From: Clostridia bacterium
GTDB taxonomy: Bacteria; Bacillota; Clostridia; Oscillospirales; CAG-272
DNA: 41,795 nt
Direction of reading: 5' to 3'
Assembly (NCBI GenBank): GCA_017625915.1
Contig: JAGAJV010000191.1
Span: forward strand, 1-41,795
The position numbers were made by a program, and so were the translations under genes. The notes under the pieces are model-generated. The model made no database searches. It had not been told where the DNA came from and saw only the letters and a program-made list of their open reading frames with translations. How positions within the stretch are numbered: position 1 is the stretch's first letter; each line of letters opens with the position of its first letter. Shown piece after piece: positions 35,725-41,795 of the stretch.

Positions 35725-36009
35725 TTACTCAACTATTGCTAAAATATCGTCTTCCTTAACGATAATATATGTTTCTTCCTCAATTTTAACCTCAGTGCCT
35801 GCATACTTTGCAACGATTACCTTATTGCCAAGCTTTACAGTCATAGGAATTAGCTTGCCGTCCTTTGTTTCACCAGGACCGATTGCTACTACCTCTGCAA
35901 ATTGCGGCTTTTCCTGTGATGCGCTTGTTAAAATAATGCCTGCCTTTGTAGTTTTTTCTGCCTCAACATTTTTGAGGACTACTCTGTTTGATAATGGTTT
36001 TATAGTCAT
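35725..36009 (-). CDS. groES: 10 kDa co-chaperonin GroES
   Basis: Heptameric lid of the GroEL cavity. The start is ATG 36009 behind GGAGGT, giving 94 residues starting MTIKPLSNRVVLK; an in-frame ATG at 36096 lies in the promoter and would precede transcription. The mobile loop (EKTTKAGIILTSAS), the GPGETKDGKLIPM segment and the C-terminal EEETYIIVKEDDILAI are all family-typical. groES-groEL is controlled by the CIRCE element just upstream. Confidence 0.97.
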   Translation of the reverse strand: MTIKPLSNRVVLKNVEAEKTTKAGIILTSASQEKPQFAEVVAIGPGETKDGKLIPMTVKLGNKVIVAKYAGTEVKIEEETYIIVKEDDILAIVE

Positions 36010-36029
36010 TTTTATTACCTCCATAATTT

Positions 36030-36056
36030 TTAGCACTTGACGCCCAAGAGTGCTAA
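36030..36056 (-). promoter_or_regulatory. CIRCE operator (HrcA binding site)
   Basis: TTAGCACTT, nine bases, then GAGTGCTAA: the classical 9-9-9 inverted repeat with one mismatch in one arm. It lies between the groES -10 box and start codon, so HrcA binding would block transcription until heat or folding stress. Confidence 0.95.
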
Positions 36057-36067
36057 ATACAAGATAT

Positions 36068-36096
36068 ATTGTAGCCATAGAAACTATAAAAATCAA
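36068..36096 (-). promoter_or_regulatory. groESL promoter
   Basis: On minus TTGATT (36096-36091) and TACAAT (36073-36068) are spaced 17 bases, and CIRCE begins 11 bases downstream of the -10 box. Confidence 0.8.
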
Positions 36097-36195
36097 GTGT
36101 CTATAATGATTGTTTACAATTTGTTAACAATTCTCATGAATTCAAGTGCTATAAGGACTTTCAAAAGAATATATATTCAAATATGAGGTGATTTT

Positions 36196-37458
36196 ATGCT
36201 TGAATATTGTAATAGATACTTATGTGGAATTATACTCCCTGCTATGCTGATTTTAGTGGGGTTATATTTTGCATTTAGGCTAAGGTGGTTTTATTTTCTA
36301 CATCCTATAAAGGCTTTTAAGAGTATGCTCAGGGGTGGTTTTAAGTCACTTTCATTAGCTCTTGCCGGAACATTAGGGGTTGGCAATATTATGGGTGTTG
36401 CTAGCGCCTTAATTTCAGGGGGAGCAGGGGCTATATTTTGGATGTGGGTGAGCGCTTTTATAGCAATGAGCTTAAAATACTGTGAGGTATGCCTTGCTAT
36501 GAGATACAGAAGAGTTAAGGCTAATGGTGAAAGCTACGGGGGTGCGCCATATTACATATATGATGGCTTAAAAAAGAAAACCAAACATAAATTAGCAAAA
36601 GCTTTTTCTATATTTTTTGCATTACTATGTGTTTTAAATTCCTTGACTACGGGAAATCTGGTGCAAATAAATGCTGTTTCTAATTTAACGAATTTTCCTA
36701 AGGTTTATGTAGGAATTATATTTTCCATACTGATTTTAGCAATTATTCTAGGCGGTTTAAAACGAATAAGCGCTTTTACATCAATTTTAATACCGATTTT
36801 AAGCGTTTTTTATGTTGTATTGTCCGTTTACATTATTTTTACTAATTTAAGCGAAATTCCGTCTGTATTTGCCTTGATTTTTAAAGAAGCTTTTAAGATC
36901 AAAAGTGCTATTTCAGGATTTTGTGGCTATGGAATTATGTTGGCTATTCGCTTTGGTATAAGCCGTGGCTTGCTTTCAAATGAGGCGGGCTGTGGCACAT
37001 CTCCCACTGCACACGCTTCGTCAAATACTAACGATGTACATTCGCAAGGATGTCTTGGAATTTTTGAGGTTTTTGTGGATACTATATTGCTATGCACATT
37101 AACGGCGATAGTCGTTTTACTCTACGGAAAAAGCAATGATAATTCCATGACGCTTGTTATAGATGCCTATGAGTCTTTTACATTTGGTGTTGGTAAATAC
37201 GGAATCATTATTTCCTCTTTGCTTTTTGCACTTGCTACTATTGCATGTCAATATTATTATGGTGTTGAATCGTTAGGATATATAACTAAAAAAAGCTTTG
37301 CAAAATCGATTTTTACTGTGATTTTTTGCGTTGTTATAATTGTCGGCGCAATAATTCCTATGACGCTTATGTGGCAAATATCTGACCTTGCACTTTGTCT
37401 TATGACTATATTTAATCTTGTTTGTCTTTTAATGCTAAGAGGTGAAATAAAAAAATAA
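36196..37458 (+). CDS. Alanine/glycine:cation symporter (AGCS family)
   Basis: Sodium-coupled amino-acid importer, probably for alanine or glycine, with about ten membrane helices in 420 residues. Recognised from GVGNIMGVASALISGGAGAIFWMW near residues 61-84 and from the family signature region RFGISRGLLSNEAGCGTSPTAHA. Compared with typical family members (450-490 residues) it is somewhat short. It starts at ATG behind GAGGTGATTTT and is divergent from groES. Upstream there is a perfect 10-bp palindrome, TTGTTAACAA, at 36121-36130. Confidence 0.88.
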   Translation: MLEYCNRYLCGIILPAMLILVGLYFAFRLRWFYFLHPIKAFKSMLRGGFKSLSLALAGTLGVGNIMGVASALISGGAGAIFWMWVSAFIAMSLKYCEVCLAMRYRRVKANGESYGGAPYYIYDGLKKKTKHKLAKAFSIFFALLCVLNSLTTGNLVQINAVSNLTNFPKVYVGIIFSILILAIILGGLKRISAFTSILIPILSVFYVVLSVYIIFTNLSEIPSVFALIFKEAFKIKSAISGFCGYGIMLAIRFGISRGLLSNEAGCGTSPTAHASSNTNDVHSQGCLGIFEVFVDTILLCTLTAIVVLLYGKSNDNSMTLVIDAYESFTFGVGKYGIIISSLLFALATIACQYYYGVESLGYITKKSFAKSIFTVIFCVVIIVGAIIPMTLMWQISDLALCLMTIFNLVCLLMLRGEIKK

Positions 37459-37459
37459 C

Positions 37460-37567
37460 AAGTGCCAAAGGTGGCACTTGCTTCACAAGAATATTTGCTA
37501 TTTTCAACTTGTTTCTCGATAAATAGAAAACCATTCAAGCGAGTGCCAAAATATCAGCACTCGCTTT
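37460..37567 (+). terminator. Two hairpins after the symporter gene, the second with a T-tail
   Basis: CAAGTGCCA/TGGCACTTG (37462-37481) has no T-tail. GCGAGTGC/GCACTCGC (37539-37563) is followed by TTTTT and is the likely terminator. The stretch between them shows no gene. Confidence 0.7.
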
Positions 37568-37571
37568 TTGC

Positions 37572-39125
37572 TTATCTATGATTTATACCCCAAATAGCAA
37601 GATTTGTTTTTTCTTTTGGAACAATCAAGCTACCGTTGTCTATAAGCTCGTTTACTACAAAACCCATAACTCCGCTGCTATAATGTAACTGTGCGATGTT
37701 TTCACATTGGTCTTTTACAAAGCTTGGAGTAACCTTTGAAAGTTCGTTTGCAGCTTTTTCAAATATTTGCTCCATATATGATTTGGTATATTTTGAAACA
37801 GGTGCAAGAAGCTCACCAATTGCTCTGTAGTTTTCCTTGTCAAATAAATAAAAGTTTGGACATACTATTTCGTTTTCACAATATACATAGCCTTGTTCTA
37901 TCATTACAGGAAGCATTGGATTGCTTTCATCAGCTTTGTTTCCTAATATAGCATCCTTCATTACCTTGGCTCTGTCCATAAAACGAAAATGCTCATAGTT
38001 TTGTATATTTTGTGTTTTCTTATAGTTCACTGCACAAAACTCAACATCATCAACATAGCAATGTGATACTCCATTGATAGACATATTAAGATAGTCGTTA
38101 TCATATCCATACACAAAGCCACAGCCACCAAGCACTAAATCTGGATAGCTTTCGGGCATATCTGTTGCTTCAAGCAAAACCATACTGATAATGAGCCACA
38201 AAAGTCTGTTATCATCAAGGTCGTTGCCTTTAAATTTCAGTTGTCTTACCTTATTAAGCAGGGATTTTGAGCTTTCAAAAATCTCTTTTGCTGCATTTGT
38301 GTAAATACTTTTAACAGACTTTATAAAATCCTTTTCAAATGCATCTGTGATTATAACAATGTTTGTTTGATATTTTGTGCCTATTCTTTTAATAAGCTCA
38401 GCACTTTCAAGTATTTCAAGCTCTTCCTCAAGATATGGCATTGCAACGCCAAGCTCGATTGATAGCTCTTCTGCTGTAAGTGGTTTTTCATAAGCTGCAA
38501 GCATTATTGCTCCAGGCAATGAACGGTCAAATAGCTCTCTGTACTTTGGCGAAACATTACCCCAAAAATCAACACGAAAAACACCGGGATTATAGCTTTT
38601 TTCTCCTAATTTTCTTGTCATACTAACACCTTCCTTTAGTATCTTTCTTGATTTGAATAAATGATACTTTACCATTTCAACGCTCATATTTTGCTCATTT
38701 GCAATTTCTGCACAGCTCTTGTTATGAATGTAATATGAAACGGTAATTTTTCTATGCACTGAGGAAAGCAAGGATAGCTCCCTTCTTAAAAGATAGGTTT
38801 GCTCGTCCTTTTCTTCTTTCTCAATGTATTGGTCTAAAGGAGAATGATAAAAACCAACATTGTCAGTATTTTCGTTTAAATCAACTGTTTTTGATATAAT
38901 TTTATTTCTGCGAATAAATTTTCTAAAGGTATTTTCTGCAATTTTCCAAGCATATCCCCAAAACGCCTCATCGTTTTCAAGGTTTTCGGCAGAGGCAAGA
39001 ATTTCGCATATTATTTCGGAGGTTAAATCCTCTGCCGAGTCCTTATCATACAATTTATCAAAGGCATAGCCATAGAATGCAGACATATTTTTAGAAATCG
39101 ATTCTGCTACTATCTGTTGTTCCAT
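37572..39125 (-). CDS. ECF-type sigma factor with large C-terminal extension
   Basis: The first 170 residues form an ECF sigma factor: sigma2 (AFDKLYDKDSAEDLTSEIICEIL; WGYAWKIAENTFRKFIRR) and sigma4 (RRELSLLSSVHRKITVSYYI, then SCAEIANEQNMSVEMVKYHL with FKSRKILKEG). About 330 more residues follow. They start with a winged-helix-like part (LTAEELSIELGVAMPYLEEELEILESAELI, about 225-255), continue with a Tyr/Cys-rich region (about 335-430), and end in HYSSGVMGFVVNELIDNGSLIV. No anti-sigma gene is adjacent, so the extension may do the sensing; this is inference. The ATG follows AGGAG. Downstream hairpins close the unit. Confidence 0.75.
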   Translation of the reverse strand: MEQQIVAESISKNMSAFYGYAFDKLYDKDSAEDLTSEIICEILASAENLENDEAFWGYAWKIAENTFRKFIRRNKIISKTVDLNENTDNVGFYHSPLDQYIEKEEKDEQTYLLRRELSLLSSVHRKITVSYYIHNKSCAEIANEQNMSVEMVKYHLFKSRKILKEGVSMTRKLGEKSYNPGVFRVDFWGNVSPKYRELFDRSLPGAIMLAAYEKPLTAEELSIELGVAMPYLEEELEILESAELIKRIGTKYQTNIVIITDAFEKDFIKSVKSIYTNAAKEIFESSKSLLNKVRQLKFKGNDLDDNRLLWLIISMVLLEATDMPESYPDLVLGGCGFVYGYDNDYLNMSINGVSHCYVDDVEFCAVNYKKTQNIQNYEHFRFMDRAKVMKDAILGNKADESNPMLPVMIEQGYVYCENEIVCPNFYLFDKENYRAIGELLAPVSKYTKSYMEQIFEKAANELSKVTPSFVKDQCENIAQLHYSSGVMGFVVNELIDNGSLIVPKEKTNLAIWGINHR

Positions 39126-39148
39126 ATCGTTCTCCTGTCAGTCCTTTT

Positions 39149-39162
39149 TGAAAGCTTTCAAC
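39149..39162. promoter_or_regulatory. Perfect 14-bp palindrome upstream of the ECF sigma gene
   Basis: TTGAAAGCTTTCAA is fully self-complementary and lies 24 bases before the sigma factor start codon, in the expected 5' leader. A DNA-binding site is plausible. Confidence 0.5.
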
Positions 39163-39201
39163 CATATAGTACCATTTAGTTGGTGTCGGTTAACAAATTT
39201 T
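39162..39201 (-). promoter_or_regulatory. Tandem 10-bp repeat and candidate autoregulated promoter of the ECF gene
   Basis: On minus, ACTAAATGGT and ACTATATGGT are adjacent 9/10-identical decamers (39181-39162). Just upstream lies GTTAACCGACACC, which could serve as an ECF -35, with GGTACTATA as -10 about 16 bases on. The ECF reading is a guess from layout, since the factor's own recognition sequence is unknown. Confidence 0.35.
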
Positions 39202-39217
39202 TGAAAAAATTCTATAT

Positions 39218-40063
39218 TTATTTTAAGAATGGTGTTTTTCTACAATGTATTTGGGTTGAATAACCACCCTTGTAGTAAAATTCGTGAGCCATTAAAAATA
39301 ATGAAATTACCTTGTGAGAAGGTGCTGTTGTATAAAGAATATGCTCCTCATTATCAATGCTTGTTTTTATCTCCGATATGAGCCTTAGATACATCAACTT
39401 GCTGATTACTTTATCAATGCTCGAATTGTCTATTTCGCATTTTTGGCATAAATGCTCTTTGTCAAAAACATATTCAACGCCTGCTTTTTGCACAAACAAA
39501 ACAGCTTTCATTGTACCTATATCTGCAAAGCATTCAAATATTTTTCGTACATTTTCGCCATTTTCTACTGTCTGTGCCCAACCATCCTTTGGCTCGGGAA
39601 ATACCGCAAAATATGGAGAACGACCATTTGATATTTGAGTAAAGCCGTTTTCTTTTAGGATGTATGAGTTATTATTAGTGCCTACGCCACACTTGTATAT
39701 AATGTCATTGTCATCTTCTTTTATTCCAAACGAATCCTCCTCGTGTATTCCGAATAGTGCTTCTTGCAAATGCCAACAAATGCTTCTTACAAGCTCAAAT
39801 TTATTTTCGCTTTTATCATTTCGTATAAATGTTGATACACTCCTTACGGCATCATTAAAGCAAATATTTTTGTTTTCAAACAGTATGTCAAGAGAAACGC
39901 CTAATGCATTTGCAAGTGGTACAAGTAATGAACCGTCGGGAAAATTTTCATTGCATTCCCATTTTGAAACTGCCTGTGAAGAAACATAAAGCAAATTTGC
40001 AAGTTGCTCCTGCGTTAGCTTCTTTTTTAATCTATATTTTTTAATATTTTCACCTAAGCTCAT
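39218..40063 (-). CDS. XRE-family regulator with C-terminal winged-helix-like domain (downstream paralogue)
   Basis: The 281-residue protein starts with a helix-turn-helix (about 5-60, KKLTQEQLANLLYVSSQAVSKWE). A middle region without recognised family follows (to about 170; SPYFAVFPEPKDGW). A C-terminal winged-helix-like part is at about 175-270 (SIDKVISKLMYLRLISEI; SHKVISLFLMAHEFYYKGG). It contains several cysteines in the HLCQKCEID segment. The C-terminal half aligns with the product of the upstream gene. The ATG follows GGAGGT, and the first four bases overlap the upstream stop. The ligand is unknown. Confidence 0.75.
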   Translation of the reverse strand: MSLGENIKKYRLKKKLTQEQLANLLYVSSQAVSKWECNENFPDGSLLVPLANALGVSLDILFENKNICFNDAVRSVSTFIRNDKSENKFELVRSICWHLQEALFGIHEEDSFGIKEDDNDIIYKCGVGTNNNSYILKENGFTQISNGRSPYFAVFPEPKDGWAQTVENGENVRKIFECFADIGTMKAVLFVQKAGVEYVFDKEHLCQKCEIDNSSIDKVISKLMYLRLISEIKTSIDNEEHILYTTAPSHKVISLFLMAHEFYYKGGYSTQIHCRKTPFLK

Positions 40064-40935
40064 ATTTTACCTCCATCAATTAATCTACAATTTTGTGCAC
40101 CAACCATGTAGTCATTAAGTCTATCACCACACATATATTCATACGCTATGCAAACAAGAGATAATATTTTTCCTGAGCCATTTGACATATAAATAGTAAT
40201 CTCTTTATCCTTTATGTGTGCTACATTTTTTGTACATAAGCCTATACTACATGCTTCATCTAAAATTTCTGTGGCTATTTCATCAGTAAGCCCTGTCCTT
40301 TTAGCAACAAATGATGCTGAAATGTTTGTTGATGTAGTTTTTGTATGAATCAGCTTTATAACCTTTAAAGTATCCGGTTTTGAAAGAAAACTAAACAGCT
40401 TAGATATTTTATTTTGAATGTCCTCTTTGGCTAGCCACTCAAAATTATTCCTATTACCCAGCAATTGAATATACATTGATAAATCATCTGTATTTAGATG
40501 CATTTCAAACTCTTCGTTTGTTTCTACTTGGGAACGACAAAAATAATGTCCATCTAAAATATCACTGCTTGGCACAATTGTTTTCTTATCAGTAGGTGTA
40601 CTAATCGATTCCATAATTTTTGTCCTGAGCATTTCAAAGTTAATTTGGAATGTTTTTAAAATGCCGCCTTCAAAATCAAGCTCCGAAAGCTCTTGCTTCA
40701 ATAAGTCTGTGGATTTAATATCTTTTGCTGAATTTATTCCTAAAATATAATCCGTGCTAACGCTATAATATTCTGCCAATTTACCTAACATTGTAAGGTT
40801 TGGCTCACTCATTCCGTTTTCCCACTTTGATAAGGTTTTATTTGAAATTTCAAGAAAGGTTGCTACCTCATCTTGTGTTAACGATAAACCGTTTCTTAGT
40901 TCTGCTAATTTGCTTCCTACATTGATATTTTCCAT
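40060..40935 (-). CDS. XRE-family regulator with C-terminal winged-helix-like domain (upstream paralogue)
   Basis: The 291-residue protein has an HTH at about 8-66 (LSLTQDEVATFLEISNKTLSKWE), a middle region, and a C-terminal part at about 190-280 (LFSFLSKPDTLKVIKLIHTK; GLTDEIATEILDEACSIGLC; GSGKILSLVCIAYEYMCGD). That part matches the downstream protein's order: F-x-[SD]-[IK]-x-[DG]-T, a linker, a winged helix, then K[IV][IL]SL. The start is ATG behind GAGGT. It is the first gene of the two-gene unit, driven by a consensus promoter with flanking dyads. Confidence 0.75.
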   Translation of the reverse strand: MENINVGSKLAELRNGLSLTQDEVATFLEISNKTLSKWENGMSEPNLTMLGKLAEYYSVSTDYILGINSAKDIKSTDLLKQELSELDFEGGILKTFQINFEMLRTKIMESISTPTDKKTIVPSSDILDGHYFCRSQVETNEEFEMHLNTDDLSMYIQLLGNRNNFEWLAKEDIQNKISKLFSFLSKPDTLKVIKLIHTKTTSTNISASFVAKRTGLTDEIATEILDEACSIGLCTKNVAHIKDKEITIYMSNGSGKILSLVCIAYEYMCGDRLNDYMVGAQNCRLIDGGKI

Positions 40936-40957
40936 AAGTGTACCTCGAAAATTTATT

Positions 40958-40973
40958 CAAGTTCCGGTCCTTG
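40958..40973. promoter_or_regulatory. Imperfect dyad in the leader of the tandem XRE genes
   Basis: CAAGTTCCGGTCCTTG is palindromic at 12 of 16 positions, and lies between the -10 box and the start codon. TGTACCT occurs on plus at 40939 and 40972, 33 bases apart, on either side of it. This would suit a repressor site for one of the XRE proteins. Confidence 0.4.
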
Positions 40974-40980
40974 TACCTTA

Positions 40981-41034
40981 ATTATACTTGAAACCTATCG
41001 TAGAGTCAATGGAGAATAATTATATAAATTCTCC
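40981..41034 (-). promoter_or_regulatory. Promoter of the tandem XRE genes with adjacent 24-bp dyad
   Basis: On minus TTGACT (41009-41004) and TATAAT (40986-40981) are spaced exactly 17 bases. Directly upstream, GGAGAAT and ATTCTCC (41011-41017 and 41028-41034) form the arms of a dyad with an AT-rich centre. Confidence 0.75.
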
Positions 41035-41075
41035 AAAACAGAGATTTTTATTACGCGCCATCAATTGTAGTTAGA

Positions 41076-41100
41076 AAAACGAGTGCCGAAGCACTCGCTT
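41076..41100 (-). terminator. Terminator after the GNAT gene
   Basis: On minus CGAGTGC and GCACTCG pair around a TTCG tetraloop, followed by TTTTTC. The arms closely match the hairpin at 37539-37563. Confidence 0.85.
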
Positions 41101-41104
41101 TTGA

Positions 41105-41795
41105 TTATTTGCTATATCTGCGAACCTCTGCAACTTTTGTTAGTCCAATTTTTTCGCTTTGAGCAACACTGACATAGGAGGTATCTTCTTTCGCATTTGC
41201 GTTGCCTAATATAGCTCCGTTTTTAATGCAGTTTTGAACTGTATATTTCCAAAGTGCTTCAATCGCATTTTTATCATTGGTTATTGAGAAAACTGCACCG
41301 ATATCGTACTTATTTAATTCTCTTACTCTGTCAAGCACAGGAGTTGCAAGGCATACAAGCTCATTATTTACAAATGCACCATATGCTTTTTCACCAATAT
41401 TGCCCTTGCCTTCAAATGCAATCTGCAAGCCTCTTAAATGGGTTTCTCCACATCCACCTTTTGATTTAAAGCTTTGAATATATGGCATATCTTCCTTACT
41501 TAATTCTCTTACAGTTATACCATTATAGCTTGGAAGTGTAATTTGCTCGTCTGCATAAACCATATCATAACCATATCTACAAACAAGACCAAGCTTTGCA
41601 ACCTCTGCGTTAAAGCTGTCCCATTCCTCATAGGTGTTTTTACGCATTGTAAAGCTATAATTTTCAGTTTTTGCAAGAAGCTTAAGATATGCAATAGCAT
41701 CCCTTTCGCTGACGCAGATTAAGTCAATAACTATTCTTTCGTTGTTATAATCTGACACGCACACAAAATGCTCTAATGTGTCGCTTTCACCAAGA
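41105..41795 (-). CDS. GNAT-family N-acetyltransferase-like protein (5' end outside window)
   Basis: The minus frame stays open through the window end: codons upstream of the first in-frame start (GTG 41764) read LGESDTLEHF, so the gene begins outside. At least 230 residues are visible. A C-terminal GNAT-like half shows VRELSKEDMPYIQSFKSKG, then YGAFVNNELVCLATPVL, IGAVFSITNDKNAIEALWKYTVQNCIKNGA and a GLTKVAEVRRYSK end, the usual last-strand pattern. An N-terminal domain precedes it. The substrate is unknown. It is followed by its own terminator. Confidence 0.75.
   Translation of the reverse strand, partial: LGESDTLEHFVCVSDYNNERIVIDLICVSERDAIAYLKLLAKTENYSFTMRKNTYEEWDSFNAEVAKLGLVCRYGYDMVYADEQITLPSYNGITVRELSKEDMPYIQSFKSKGGCGETHLRGLQIAFEGKGNIGEKAYGAFVNNELVCLATPVLDRVRELNKYDIGAVFSITNDKNAIEALWKYTVQNCIKNGAILGNANAKEDTSYVSVAQSEKIGLTKVAEVRRYSK

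Noticed and set aside
36121-36130. TTGTTAACAA palindrome as a second regulator site of groESL.
   Set aside because: It lies upstream of the groESL -35 box, is only 10 bp in AT-rich sequence, and CIRCE already explains groESL control. It might serve the symporter gene, but support is weak.

Overview
The window is an AT-rich, low-GC Gram-positive chromosome segment from the spore-forming Clostridia, most likely an Oscillospirales/Ruminococcaceae-like gut lineage. That assignment is an inference. It rests on the spore genes (gpr, spoIIP, ytfJ/gerW, a SigH-type sigma factor), strong AGGAGG ribosome binding sites, a Bacillus-type large SRP RNA, a HrcA/CIRCE-controlled groESL, and Firmicutes gene orders (SRP RNA-dnaX-ebfC-recR, lon-engB, scpA-scpB, rlmB-sigH, gpr-spoIIP).

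Layout. 1-7.8 kb, mostly plus: the 3' end of guaB, an AI-2E family membrane protein, enolase, large SRP RNA, dnaX-ebfC-recR and a DEDDh exonuclease. 7.9-8.9 kb: a membrane-anchored XRE regulator behind a perfect 23-bp dyad. 8.9-15.6 kb, minus: a sigH/zinc-ribbon unit, then rlmB, a degenerate P-type-ATPase-like membrane protein and two radical-SAM-linked proteins. 15.7-20.3 kb: a DUF4364 protein, gpr, a SpoIIP that has lost its zinc-site motifs, mecA, and an SLH-domain surface protein. 20.4-22.1 kb, minus: rqcH. 22.2-32.7 kb, plus: lon-engB, a site-2 protease, scpA-scpB, DUF2953, ytfJ, dacF, an RluB-type pseudouridine synthase, a GNAT-like protein, a GH9-like protein without a signal peptide, and a 47-codon ORF. 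32.7-36.1 kb, minus: a lipoprotein, a frameshifted gene next to a dispersed-repeat fragment, and groES-groEL. 36.2-37.5 kb, plus: an AGCS amino-acid/sodium symporter. 37.5-41.8 kb, minus, the most accessory-like part: an ECF sigma factor with a C-terminal extension of about 330 residues, two overlapping paralogous XRE regulators, and a GNAT protein cut by the window end.

Most genes serve replication and repair (dnaX, ebfC, recR, scpAB), protein quality control (lon, rqcH, mecA, groESL), RNA modification (rlmB, RluB-type) and sporulation. The points most worth following are: (1) the P-type ATPase-like pseudoenzyme; (2) SpoIIP with all three metal/catalytic motifs altered; (3) the SRP RNA whose apical helix is inverted by a compensatory double swap; (4) the ECF sigma/tandem XRE module flanked by look-alike hairpins; (5) the apparently cytosolic GH9-like protein. 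No CRISPR array, tRNA, rRNA operon, intact insertion sequence or prophage was seen.
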